Source: Gemmatimonadales bacterium (GTDB lineage: Bacteria > Gemmatimonadota > Gemmatimonadetes > Longimicrobiales > Gaopeijiaceae). Taken from it: 64,000 bases of DNA. The notes beneath the pieces were generated by a model. The model saw only the letters and a list, made by a program, of their open reading frames with translations. It was not told where the DNA came from and ran no database searches. The stretch is taken from NCBI GenBank assembly GCA_007695195.1, contig REEG01000148.1:42362-106361 (forward strand). The letters run 5' to 3'. The translations under genes and the position numbers were made by a program. Shown in pieces: positions 52,311-61,335 of the stretch (the first letter of the stretch is position 1; each line of letters opens with the position of its first letter).

Positions 52311-52408
52311 GAAGGGGGTCTCCCAGGGTCAGGTGCCCCGAAATCGGGGCGGGTTGCTGGATGGGGGCCGTCGGATGACGGGCCTCCGGTTCGGGTCCTG
52401 CCGGTACG

Positions 52409-54475
52409 TCAGGCCACGGGCTCCCCGCCACGGGAGGGACGGAGCGGGTCGGGGCTGGGCGCCTCGATCCTGAAGATATGCGCCGGGCACACTCCGGGGT
52501 CCAGTCTGACGTAGTTGGGGCCGGGCCGCCACCGGTACCGACCTCCGGCGAGGAGGTCATGAACCTCGTACTCTCCCGTTCCCTCCATCCCCAGTGCAGC
52601 CAGATCCAGGTCGATCCAGCCACTCTGGACATGGTGGTGATCCATATTCACCACCACCACGATCCGGTCTCCTCCCTCCGGGCCGGTCTTGCTGAATGCC
52701 AGGAGCGTCTCGTTGTCCGACGGGTGGATGTGAAGACCGTCATCCCGCTGCAGCGGCGGGTTCTCCCTCCGGATCCGGTTCACCCGGGAGATGAACTCGG
52801 TCAGATTCCCGGGCCGATCCAGATCCCATGTCCGGACCTGGTACTTCTCCGAATCCAGATACTCCTCGCTCCCCGGATTCCGGGGGACGTGCTCCAGAAG
52901 CTCGAAGGGAGGACCGTAGATCCCGTAGTTGGCGGTGAGGGTAGCGGCCAGGACCAGGCGCACCATGAAGGCGGGGCGGCCGCCGGTCTGCAGCGTCTCG
53001 GTTAGGATGTCGGGTGTATTGGGCCAGAAGTTGGGACGGAAGAACTCCCGGACTCCCGGGGCGCGGAGTTCGCGCATGTACTGGGCCAGCTCCGGTCCCT
53101 TGTCACGCCAGGCGAAATAGGTGTAGGACTGGTGGAATCCGACCTTGGCCAGATGATACATTCTGCGCGGGCGGGTGAACGCCTCCGACAGGAGGATGAC
53201 GCCCGGATCCACTTCCAGCAGTTCCTGGATCACCCACTCCCAGAAGGGAAAGGCCTTGGTGTGGGGGTTGTCGACCCGGAAGATCCGGACCCCCTGCCCC
53301 ATCCAGAAGAGGAACACATCTCGAAGGCCGTCCCAGAGTGCCTCCCAGTCGTCGGTCTCGAAATCGATGGGGTAGATGTCCTCGTACTTCTTGGGTGGGT
53401 TCTCGGCGTAGCGGATGGAGCCGTCGGCCCGATGCCGGAACCACTGGGGGTGTTCCGTGACCCAGGGGTGATCCGGGGAGCACTGGAAGGCGACGTCCAG
53501 CGCCACCTCCAATCCCAGCTCCTCGGCCCGTGTCCGGAACGCCCGGAAGTCGTCCAGGGTCCCCAGTTCCGGGTGGACGGCCGTATGTCCCCCCTCCGGT
53601 CCCCCGATGGCCCATGGACTTCCCGGGTCTCCCGGGGCGCCGATGACCCGGTTGTTGGGCCCCTTGCGATTGGTTCGGCCAACCGGATGAATGGGGGGAA
53701 GATACACGACATCGAAACCCATTTCGGCGATGCGGGGGAGGGCCCGGGCCGCATCGCTGAAGGTGCCGTGCTCGCCTTCTTCCGAAGCTGTGGACCGGGG
53801 GAAGAACTCGTACCACGAGCTGAATCGGGCGCGCTCCCGGTCGACTCTGACCGACAGGCTGCGGCGGGGCCGCGTGGCCCGGGAACGGTCGGCGTGGGGC
53901 AGATAGAGGGGGGGAATGGTGTCGGTAAGCCGGATGGGGTCCTGGAGAAGAAGGGAGGGGTCGGCCAGGATCTCGGAATCCTGGGACCAGGCCTGCAACT
54001 TCTCGATCCATCCCTCCAGCTCCAGGGCCTCCTCACCCCGGGCCCGACCGGCCGCCGGGCGAAGGAGGGTCGCGCCTTCCCGGAGCTCCAGGGCAATGTC
54101 GGCGCCGCCCTCAATCCACCGCTCCAGTTCGGAGCACCATGTCGTGACCGGGTCCACCCACGCTTCCACCGTGTACTGGTACACCCCCAATTCCTCCAGG
54201 TCGAAGAACCCGACCCAGTGGTCGTTCCCCAGTGGATTCATGGGGATTTCACTCCACCGCCGGGAGCCCTTCCGGCGAAAGAGGAGGCGGGCTTCGATGC
54301 GATCGTGTCCGTCGGTGAACACGTCGGCCTGGACCTTGAATCGGTCGCCCACCACGCCCCTGGACGGGTATCGGCCGGCGTCGACCTGTGGTTGGATGTT
54401 CTCGATGCGAACCCGAAGTCGGCCCTCTTGGGGCTTGGGTGTCCGGGAGGGGGAGGAAGAAGAAGGTGGACTCAC
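52409..54475 (-). CDS. glgE: Alpha-1,4-glucan:maltose-1-phosphate maltosyltransferase
   Basis: GH13_3 enzyme that adds maltosyl units from maltose 1-phosphate to alpha-glucan, the core step of the GlgE pathway. It has 688 residues, the normal length. An N-terminal beta-domain (about 18-130; VRIENIQPQVDAGRYPSRGVVGD) is followed by the barrel with SSWYEFFPRS and VVYLPPIHPVGRTNRKGPNN. Catalytic residues are D402 in IFRVDNPHTKAFPFWEW and E431 in LLSEAFTRPRRM. Near the C-terminus lies VVVVNMDHHHVQSGW. The GTG start has only a weak purine-rich site upstream. It is first of the minus-strand glucan run and divergent from glucan phosphorylase across 254 bases. Confidence 0.96.
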   Translation of the reverse strand: MSPPSSSSPSRTPKPQEGRLRVRIENIQPQVDAGRYPSRGVVGDRFKVQADVFTDGHDRIEARLLFRRKGSRRWSEIPMNPLGNDHWVGFFDLEELGVYQYTVEAWVDPVTTWCSELERWIEGGADIALELREGATLLRPAAGRARGEEALELEGWIEKLQAWSQDSEILADPSLLLQDPIRLTDTIPPLYLPHADRSRATRPRRSLSVRVDRERARFSSWYEFFPRSTASEEGEHGTFSDAARALPRIAEMGFDVVYLPPIHPVGRTNRKGPNNRVIGAPGDPGSPWAIGGPEGGHTAVHPELGTLDDFRAFRTRAEELGLEVALDVAFQCSPDHPWVTEHPQWFRHRADGSIRYAENPPKKYEDIYPIDFETDDWEALWDGLRDVFLFWMGQGVRIFRVDNPHTKAFPFWEWVIQELLEVDPGVILLSEAFTRPRRMYHLAKVGFHQSYTYFAWRDKGPELAQYMRELRAPGVREFFRPNFWPNTPDILTETLQTGGRPAFMVRLVLAATLTANYGIYGPPFELLEHVPRNPGSEEYLDSEKYQVRTWDLDRPGNLTEFISRVNRIRRENPPLQRDDGLHIHPSDNETLLAFSKTGPEGGDRIVVVVNMDHHHVQSGWIDLDLAALGMEGTGEYEVHDLLAGGRYRWRPGPNYVRLDPGVCPAHIFRIEAPSPDPLRPSRGGEPVA

Positions 54476-54729
54476 TGCGTCGGATCTCTTTTCTTGGGAG
54501 GAAGCTCAATGGCGTCGAGGCCGGCCGGGAAGTGCCCCGGCACCCTGCCCCATCGAATCTCAAAGGATCTCTCCGGAGAGAGAAGTGGGGGGCACTTACC
54601 GTCGGGGTTTGGGGGTAACTCTGCCTGTCGGAGCGTCTTGACCTGATTCCGTCCTGACCGTCTGACCTGGATGGCCGCATTCCGCCGGTCGGAACGCGAC
54701 CCACGATTCCTTTACCGGAGCGCTGGATC

Positions 54730-56436
54730 ATGGAGTCTGGATCCGCCAAGCACATGCCTGAAATCGCCGCTTTCACCATGGAAATCGGCCTTGAGTCGGA
54801 GATCCCCACCTACAGTGGGGGCCTGGGCGTCCTCGCCGGTGATACGGCAAAGGAGGCCGCCGACATGGGGTTGCCCTTTGCGGTCGTCACGTTGGCCCAT
54901 CGGCAGGGCTATTTCCGTCAGGCCATCGGGTCCGATGGCCGGCAGACCGAATCGCCGGCCCCATGGGAGCCGGAGCGAAAACTGGAGGCCGTGGAGCCCA
55001 CGGTGGAGGTCACCCTGGAGGGGCGGACCATTCAGGTCCGGGCCTGGCGCTACACCATCCGGGGGGTGCACAACCATGAGGTACCCGTCCTGTTCCTGGA
55101 TACGGACGTTCCCGGAAACCGCGATGACGACCGGGCCATCACCAACCACCTGTATGGTGGGGACGAGCGACTCAGGCTCCGCCAGGAAGCCATTCTGGGA
55201 ATCGGTGGGGTCCGGATGCTCCGGGCCCTCGGGAAGGACAAGCTGGGCACCTTCCACATGAACGAGGGGCATGCCGCCCTCCTGGCCGTGGAACTGCTCG
55301 GAGAGCTCGGGGCTCCCGGAGACATGAAGGCCGAGGAGGTGGAGAAGTCAGTGGAGGCCGTGAAGAAGCTCTGCGTCTTCACCACTCACACCCCGGTGGC
55401 CGCCGGCCACGACCGCTTCACTATCGGGATGATGCGATCGGTCCTGGGCGAAGAGGTGGGAGATCTCCTGGAAACCCTGGGGTGTGTCGAGAATGGGAAG
55501 GTGAACATGACCCACCTGGCCCTTCGGTTTGCCCGGTTCACCAACGGGGTGGCCCTGCGCCACGGTGGCGTATCCCGGGAGATGTTCCCGGGGCACCGGA
55601 TCCACGCCATCACCAACGGAGTCCACGCCAATACGTGGGTGGGAGAGGCGCAGGCGGAGCTCTTCGATCGACATCTGTCCGGTTGGCGGAAGAATCCGTT
55701 TCTACTTCGCCACGCCGTGGCCATCCCCACCGACGAACTGAGAGCCGCCCACGCCGAGTCCCGGGATGCTCTCTTCCGCGAGGTGCATCGGCGGACGGGC
55801 CGCGAATTGAGCCCGGACCGGCTGACCATGGTGTTCGCACGGCGGGCCGCGCCCTACAAGCGAGCGGCCCTGGTGGTGTCGCGACCGGATCGCCTCCGTG
55901 AGGTGGTCCGACGCGGCGGACCGCTGCAGATCATCTATGCAGGCAAGGCCCACCCCCGGGACGAGCCCGGCAAGGAGTTGATCCGGCAGGTGGTACGAAC
56001 CGGACACGACCTGGGAGAGGACCTGTCACTGGTCTACCTGGAAGACTACGACATGAGGCTCGGCGGACTGCTCACCGCCGGGAGCGACCTCTGGCTGAAT
56101 ATGCCGCGAAAGCCCCTGGAGGCGTCGGGGACCAGTGGGATGAAGGCAGCCATGAACGGCATCCCCTCTCTCAGTATCCTGGATGGGTGGTGGATCGAAG
56201 GGCACGTGGAGGGCGTCACCGGTTGGGCCGTGGACGAGAGTTGGCGCTCACCGGTGGACGACGAGCACGAGTTCGACTCCATGGTCCGAAAGCTGGAAGA
56301 CACGGTCCTCCCCCTCTTCCACGGCGATCCGGAAGGCTGGGCCCACGTCATGCGGTCATGCATCGCACTGAATGGGGCTCACTTCCAATGTCGCAGGATG
56401 CTCCAGGAGTACGTGGACCACGCCTTCCTGGTGTGA
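54730..56436 (+). CDS. glgP: Alpha-glucan phosphorylase, short form (GT35)
   Basis: Cytoplasmic PLP enzyme that releases glucose 1-phosphate from alpha-glucan ends, 568 residues, the short form typical of this branch. The N-terminus carries FTMEIGLESEIPTYSGGLGVLAGD (15-38). The middle has GTFHMNEGHAALLAVEL, FTTHTPVAAGHD and AITNGVHANTW. The C-terminal domain has VFARRAAPYKRAAL and the PLP lysine K472 in EASGTSGMKAAMNG. An ATG at 54730 with GGAG about ten bases upstream starts it; M9 is an alternative. It is divergent from glgE, so synthesis and breakdown genes share one control region. It converges on the protease gene with a 40-base gap. Confidence 0.96.
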   Translation: MESGSAKHMPEIAAFTMEIGLESEIPTYSGGLGVLAGDTAKEAADMGLPFAVVTLAHRQGYFRQAIGSDGRQTESPAPWEPERKLEAVEPTVEVTLEGRTIQVRAWRYTIRGVHNHEVPVLFLDTDVPGNRDDDRAITNHLYGGDERLRLRQEAILGIGGVRMLRALGKDKLGTFHMNEGHAALLAVELLGELGAPGDMKAEEVEKSVEAVKKLCVFTTHTPVAAGHDRFTIGMMRSVLGEEVGDLLETLGCVENGKVNMTHLALRFARFTNGVALRHGGVSREMFPGHRIHAITNGVHANTWVGEAQAELFDRHLSGWRKNPFLLRHAVAIPTDELRAAHAESRDALFREVHRRTGRELSPDRLTMVFARRAAPYKRAALVVSRPDRLREVVRRGGPLQIIYAGKAHPRDEPGKELIRQVVRTGHDLGEDLSLVYLEDYDMRLGGLLTAGSDLWLNMPRKPLEASGTSGMKAAMNGIPSLSILDGWWIEGHVEGVTGWAVDESWRSPVDDEHEFDSMVRKLEDTVLPLFHGDPEGWAHVMRSCIALNGAHFQCRRMLQEYVDHAFLV

Positions 56437-56476
56437 GCAGCCGGCGCGGATGGGCTGGACCAGGGCACCCTGGGGG

Positions 56477-57532
56477 TCAGGGTATGGGAACGGTCCAGCC
56501 CTCCGCCCGGAGGCGGCTCCGGTGCCGATCCAGGAAGCGTTGGACGGCATCCATGGGAATGGCGAGGGTAATGCCGTACTGGATGTGCCTGGCCTCCTCC
56601 AGGAAGAGGGGCCCCTCATAGGGCTCCCAGGGCTCCCGGTCCTCCAGGGCGTCTTCGGTGGGTCGCAGACGCGGTTCGGTCCGGGCCGCCGCGGCCCGCG
56701 CCATGCCCACCCACTCCATCCCGGACCCGTCGCCGCGGATGGCCAGGATCACCCCGCCGCTCACCCCCTCATTCCAGAGGCCGTCCACTACGAAGGCTCC
56801 GGTGTGGATTCCCGCCGGGTCGCTGACGATCCCCCGTGTGACCATGGGGTAGCCGGCCGGGAAGCCCAGAACGTAGACGAAGGAGCCCCACGAAAGCCGA
56901 TCCGGATCCCCGGCGGGGACCGGGAGGGGACGGGTGCCCGGGGGGAGTGGGTCCCCGCCCCGTTCCACCCCGATGATGGCAATGTCGCTGACGTCGTCGG
57001 TGGCCAGAACCTGGAAGGGCTCCAGTCCAGGCAGCCCCACGACCCAGTCCGCACGATGGGTCAGGATGGAGACACTACGGACTCGCCGGAGTCCACCGGG
57101 CACGGCCCGGCCGTCGCCGTAGAACTGGACGATGGTATCTGGAAGGTTCACTGCGTGGGCGGCGGTGACCATGATTGAGCGGCCGTCCTGGTGGCCCAGG
57201 AGGATGGCGGTGGCTGCTCGGGTCTGTTCCGTTTGCACCGTGTCAGAGGCCCCCATGAGGCTCTCCGGCAGGTCAAGGCGGGCCTCCAGGGGAGCGGTGG
57301 CTTCGTCGAAGATCCGGGTCTCATAGTTCCACGAGACCCTGATACGGACGAGAGATGAGAGAACCTGGTCCAACTCGTCCGAGGTGTCGGTGGAAGGAAA
57401 AGCCGTCTGGTAGAAGGCCTGGGGGACCAGGGGGCGATCGGCGGGAGCCTGGCGCAAGCACCCGGCCAGAACCATCGGTGCCAGCGCCAGTATGAGCCAT
57501 CCGCCGAAACGGGGTGGGGACGAGAGGGGCAT
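56477..57532 (-). CDS. Lipoprotein trypsin-like (S1C/HtrA-type) serine protease without PDZ domain
   Basis: Envelope protease of 351 residues. The lipobox is LAPMVLAGC (Cys25). A complete catalytic triad can be read: H126 in VTAAHAV, D183 in DVSDIAIIGVE and S258 in EGVSGGVIL. The usual GNSGG around the serine is GVSGG here. HtrA-like features include FVYVLGFPAGYPMVTRGIVS, but no PDZ domain follows; the C-terminal 90 residues instead have an Arg/Glu-rich insert (about 282-312) before a last helix (MDAVQRFLDRHRSRL). The start was set at MPLSSPPR, which begins the signal; the longer frame is non-homologous. It is divergent from the P-type ATPase gene. Confidence 0.87.
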   Translation of the reverse strand: MPLSSPPRFGGWLILALAPMVLAGCLRQAPADRPLVPQAFYQTAFPSTDTSDELDQVLSSLVRIRVSWNYETRIFDEATAPLEARLDLPESLMGASDTVQTEQTRAATAILLGHQDGRSIMVTAAHAVNLPDTIVQFYGDGRAVPGGLRRVRSVSILTHRADWVVGLPGLEPFQVLATDDVSDIAIIGVERGGDPLPPGTRPLPVPAGDPDRLSWGSFVYVLGFPAGYPMVTRGIVSDPAGIHTGAFVVDGLWNEGVSGGVILAIRGDGSGMEWVGMARAAAARTEPRLRPTEDALEDREPWEPYEGPLFLEEARHIQYGITLAIPMDAVQRFLDRHRSRLRAEGWTVPIP

Positions 57533-57658
57533 GTGTGCACCGGTCCCGGGAAAGGTGTCACCGATGGAAGGTCCAAGTATCTTGATGCTACCGTCGCCTT
57601 GGAGGGGCGACAAGACTCTGAACACGCACGCTTCAACGACTCCAGCAATTCGGAACCC

Positions 57659-60547
57659 ATGGTCCCATCTGAGGACGCGTCAACGGCCGACACCAGGACT
57701 CCGACAAGGAAGACCGGATCTGTAACGCCGGACGGTGAGGAGGCATCCGGCGACGCCAAGGGGGAATCTCGCCGCCTCTGGCACGCCCTTTCCTCCGAGG
57801 AATGCCTCGAGATCCTGGGTACGGACCGGGAGTCCGGGCTCGAGCCGGGGGAGGCTGAGGAGCGGCTCCGGCGGGATGGGCCCAACCGCCTTCCCGAGCA
57901 GAAGCGTGAGTCGGCGCTGAAGCGCTTCTTCAAGCAATTCCACAACGTCCTCATCTACGTCCTACTGGCCGCCGCCCTCTTTACGGCCTTCCTGGGGGAG
58001 TGGATCGACACGGGGGTCATTGCCGCCGTGGTCCTGGTGAATGCCATCATCGGGTTCATCCAGGAGGGGAAGGCCGAGGAAGCGCTGGAAGGGATTCGTG
58101 GTCTGCTGTCTCCGGAGGCGGAGGTCGTCCGGGGAGGGAATCGCCGGACCATCCCCGCCGAGGAGCTGGTGCGGGGTGACCTGGTGCGTCTGGGGAGCGG
58201 AGACCGGGTGCCGGCGGACCTCCGGGTCCTGACGTCCCGTGACGCCCGGGCCGAAGAGGCCATGCTCACCGGAGAATCGGAGCCTGTCTCCAAGGGCTCG
58301 GATCCTGTGGAGGAGAAGGCCGGCGCCGGCGACCGGAGTTCCATGGTGTTCTCCGGAACCCTGGTGACGGCGGGTCGCATCACCGGCGTGGTAGTGGAGA
58401 CGGGGACGGAGACGGAAATCGGTCAGATCGGTGAGATGGTTTCGCGGGTGGAGGGTGTCACCACCCCCCTACTCCGCCAGATCGACCGGTTCGGCCGCCA
58501 ACTCTCCGTCGCCATCGTGTCGGCAGCGGTGGGAATCTTCTTCCTGGCGTGGTTCCTCCGGGGCTTCGAGCCCACCGAGGCCTTCATGGCAGTGGTGGCG
58601 CTGGCCGTGGCCGCCATCCCCGAGGGTCTTCCCGCCATCCTGACCATCACGCTGGCGTTGGGAGTGCAGCGGATGGCCCGCCGGAAGGCCATCATCCGCC
58701 GCCTGCCGGCGGTGGAGACGCTGGGCTCCGTTACCGTCATCTGCACCGACAAGACCGGAACCCTGACCCGGAACGAGATGTCGGTGGAGCGCCTCCTCCT
58801 GGCCGATGAGGACTGGGAAATCGAGGGGTCCGGATTCATACCGAAGGGACACTTCCTGCTGGACGGCGAGGAACGGGATCCCCGTGGGGACGCCGTTGTG
58901 GAAGAGGCGATCCGCATCGGCCTCCTTTGCAATGAGGCCGAGTTCGATGAGCCGGACACCGGGGAGGGTGAGGACCGGGACGAGGGGGACGACGCCGACG
59001 AGACCCCTGGTGACCGGGAGCGCGTCCTCCACGGCGATCCCACCGAGGGAGCGCTCCTGGTTCTGGCCGAGAAGGCCGGTATGACCCGCGGTGGCGAGGA
59101 GGATGAGTGGTCCCCCGTTGACCTTCTGCCCTTCGAGTCGGAACGCCGCTGGATGGCCAGTCTACATCGATCACCCCACGGGGGATCGGCGATTCTGGTG
59201 AAGGGAGCACCGGAGCGAGTCCTGGCCATGTGCGACCGGGTTCGGACCGCGGAGGGGACCGAATCGCTGGACCGGGAGGCCTGGGAAGAGCGAATGGAGG
59301 AAGTGGCCGGGAACGGGTACCGGCTCCTGGCGTTGGCTGTGAAAGAGGTGGATGGGGAGCCCGGCGAGGTAGGTGAGGACGACATTGGCGAGGGGGCGAT
59401 CCTGGTGGCTGTAGCCGCCCTCATGGATCCGCCGCGGCCCGAGGCCGTGGAGGCGGTTCAGCAGTGCCGGGAGGCGGGAATCCGGGTCATCATGATCACC
59501 GGAGATCATGCCATTACGGCCCGGAGCATCGGGGAACGGATGGGGATCGGCGATGGGAGCGACGCCCTCACCGGAGACCAGATCGAGGAGATGGGAGACG
59601 ACGAACTCCGGGAGGCCCTGGTTCGACAGGACGTTATTGCCCGGGCCAGCCCTGAGCACAAGCTCCGCATCGTCCAGCTCCTCCAGGACAAGGGTCAGGT
59701 CTGTGCCATGACCGGTGACGGGGTGAATGATGCTCCAGCCCTGAAGCAGGCGGACATCGGGGTGGCCATGGGCATCAAGGGGAGTGAGGCGGCCAAGGGT
59801 GCGTCGGAGATGGTCCTGGCCGACGACAACTTCGCCTCCATCGCCCGTGCCGTGGAGGAAGGGCGAACCGTCTACGACAACCTGAAGAAGACCATCCTCT
59901 TCATCCTCCCCACCAACGGGGCCGAGGCGCTCATCGTCCTGGCCGCCGTGGCCCTGGCGCTCTCGGATCTTCCCATCACTCCCGCCCAGATCCTATGGGT
60001 CAACATGATCACCGCGGTGACCCTGGCGCTGGCCCTGGCCTTCGAACCCACCGAAGCCGGGATCATGGAGCGTCCGCCACGGGATCCGGATGAACCGATC
60101 CTTTCCCGGTTTCTCCTTCGGCGGGTGCTCTACGTGTCGGTGCTGGTGGCGACGGGGTGCCTCCTCCTCTTCCACTGGCAGATGGGGCGGGGGGTGGAGC
60201 TGGGCTACGGACAGACGGTGGTGGTGAACGCCCTGGTGGCGGCCCAGTTGTGGTACCTGTTCAACTGCCGTTTCCAGTGGCAGCCGTCGCTGGGGTGGCA
60301 GGCCCTGGTGGGGAATCGGGCCGTGCTCCTGGCGGCCGGGCTTCTGATTCTCTTCCAGTTGGCCTTCACCTACCTGCCGGTCTTCCATCTCCTCTTCGGT
60401 ACGGAGCCCATCGCTGCAGTGAGCTGGGGTCCCATCCTCCTGGTGGGGCTCGGATTGTTCACGGTGGTGGAACTGGAGAAGGCGTGGGGGCGCCGGAGGG
60501 GAAGACAGCAGCGAGTTGAGGTGGACTCCGTCACTCAGGGAGGATGA
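57659..60547 (+). CDS. P-type cation-transporting ATPase (type II)
   Basis: Inner-membrane ion pump of 962 residues. The A-domain has MLTGESEPV. The phosphorylated aspartate is D364 in ICTDKTGTLT, the hinge is TGDGVNDAPALKQADIGVAMG, and helix 4 has AAIPEGLP as in SERCA-type pumps. In helix 5 NGAEALIVL keeps the Asn/Glu pair. In helix 6 the sequence is WVNMITAVTLALAL, so the aspartate that binds Ca2+ in SERCA is Ala and the ion is uncertain. An acidic insert in the N-domain (about 427-455; DEGDDADETPGD) is unusual. The start is unclear: ATG 57659 lacks a ribosome site, and the frame stays open to a GTG at 57533. It heads a plus-strand run with the next gene three bases on. Confidence 0.93.
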   Translation: MVPSEDASTADTRTPTRKTGSVTPDGEEASGDAKGESRRLWHALSSEECLEILGTDRESGLEPGEAEERLRRDGPNRLPEQKRESALKRFFKQFHNVLIYVLLAAALFTAFLGEWIDTGVIAAVVLVNAIIGFIQEGKAEEALEGIRGLLSPEAEVVRGGNRRTIPAEELVRGDLVRLGSGDRVPADLRVLTSRDARAEEAMLTGESEPVSKGSDPVEEKAGAGDRSSMVFSGTLVTAGRITGVVVETGTETEIGQIGEMVSRVEGVTTPLLRQIDRFGRQLSVAIVSAAVGIFFLAWFLRGFEPTEAFMAVVALAVAAIPEGLPAILTITLALGVQRMARRKAIIRRLPAVETLGSVTVICTDKTGTLTRNEMSVERLLLADEDWEIEGSGFIPKGHFLLDGEERDPRGDAVVEEAIRIGLLCNEAEFDEPDTGEGEDRDEGDDADETPGDRERVLHGDPTEGALLVLAEKAGMTRGGEEDEWSPVDLLPFESERRWMASLHRSPHGGSAILVKGAPERVLAMCDRVRTAEGTESLDREAWEERMEEVAGNGYRLLALAVKEVDGEPGEVGEDDIGEGAILVAVAALMDPPRPEAVEAVQQCREAGIRVIMITGDHAITARSIGERMGIGDGSDALTGDQIEEMGDDELREALVRQDVIARASPEHKLRIVQLLQDKGQVCAMTGDGVNDAPALKQADIGVAMGIKGSEAAKGASEMVLADDNFASIARAVEEGRTVYDNLKKTILFILPTNGAEALIVLAAVALALSDLPITPAQILWVNMITAVTLALALAFEPTEAGIMERPPRDPDEPILSRFLLRRVLYVSVLVATGCLLLFHWQMGRGVELGYGQTVVVNALVAAQLWYLFNCRFQWQPSLGWQALVGNRAVLLAAGLLILFQLAFTYLPVFHLLFGTEPIAAVSWGPILLVGLGLFTVVELEKAWGRRRGRQQRVEVDSVTQGG

Positions 60548-60550
60548 CCG

Positions 60551-61270
60551 ATGGCAGTATGGAAGTGGGTAGCCGCCGGGGTGGCCGCGCTGACCGTGGC
60601 GATGGTGGCCCGGGAGGCCGGGGCACAGGAATCAGGGGTGTCACGTGGGCCGGGGGAGGTGCTTTCGGGGGGCGCCGGTGTCGGACTGGCGGGGGCCGTT
60701 GCGTTGGAGCGGGTCCGGACGGATCCCGGCTATCGGATGCCCCCTGACGTGGAAGCGCTGGTTCATCGCCGGATCGAAGCGGAACGGGCCCATCTCCGGC
60801 GGGTCGGGTGGTGGGGCGCGACCAACCTGGCAGCGGGAGTGGCTCTCTGGACCCTGTCTCCCGAAGAGGATCGCCTTCGTAGGGCCTTCGGCATGCAGAC
60901 AGCCGGCTGGGGGGCGGTGAATGCGGCTATCGCCGTGGGAGGGCTTCGCTGGGGCGGAGGTGACCCGCCCGACTCCCCGGGCGCCGCCCTGGCGGCTGAG
61001 AGCCGCTACGCTCACATCCTCCTGGTCAACCTGGGGCTGAACGTGGGCTACATGGGAGTGGGGGCCACCCTCGCCACTGTGGGGCGGGGCCATGGTCACT
61101 GGGATGAGCGGAAGGGGCACGGGAGCGCCGTGGTGATCCAGGGGCTCGGGCTGTTGGCCCTGGATCTGGTGGCCTACATGGAAAGCCGAGGCCGCCTTGG
61201 GGGATTCCAGGACATCCTGGATCGGGTCGAGGTGCGCCGGGACGGAGCGGTGCGTGTCCGCCTACCCTGA
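60551..61270 (+). CDS. Small multi-helix membrane protein of unknown function
   Basis: A 239-residue protein, three bases after the P-type ATPase stop with GGAGG placed for its ATG. The N-terminal segment (MAVWKWVAAGVAALTVAMVAREAGAQ) may be a signal peptide. Four further hydrophobic stretches follow (about 38-48, 84-100, 112-130 and 155-178), with motifs GWWGATNLAAGVALW, GMQTAGWGAVNAAIAVGGL and LLVNLGLNVGYMGVGATL. The WGATNL...MQTAGWGAVN pattern recalls DUF6992-type small membrane proteins; that is tentative. The tight spacing suggests co-expression with the pump, but no direct function can be inferred. Confidence 0.78.
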   Translation: MAVWKWVAAGVAALTVAMVAREAGAQESGVSRGPGEVLSGGAGVGLAGAVALERVRTDPGYRMPPDVEALVHRRIEAERAHLRRVGWWGATNLAAGVALWTLSPEEDRLRRAFGMQTAGWGAVNAAIAVGGLRWGGGDPPDSPGAALAAESRYAHILLVNLGLNVGYMGVGATLATVGRGHGHWDERKGHGSAVVIQGLGLLALDLVAYMESRGRLGGFQDILDRVEVRRDGAVRVRLP

Positions 61271-61299
61271 CGGGATCATGGAAGCCCCGAGAGCGTTAC

Positions 61300-61328
61300 T
61301 TGGCCCCATGGCACGCACCCGGTAGCTT
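61300..61328 (+). promoter_or_regulatory. Possible promoter for a leaderless transcript of the PorX-like gene
   Basis: TTGGCC (61300-61305) and TAGCTT (61323-61328) are exactly 17 bases apart. The -10 box ends seven bases before the ATG at 61336, so transcription would start on or next to the start codon, and no ribosome site exists upstream. Box matches are moderate, so this is a suggestion. Confidence 0.35.
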
Positions 61329-61335
61329 GATCGGC

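Noticed and set aside
57533..57658. Upstream extension of the P-type ATPase by 42 residues from GTG 57533
   Set aside because: The extra residues are polar and not pump-like, and the region also has to serve the divergent protease gene. Not excluded; the start remains open.
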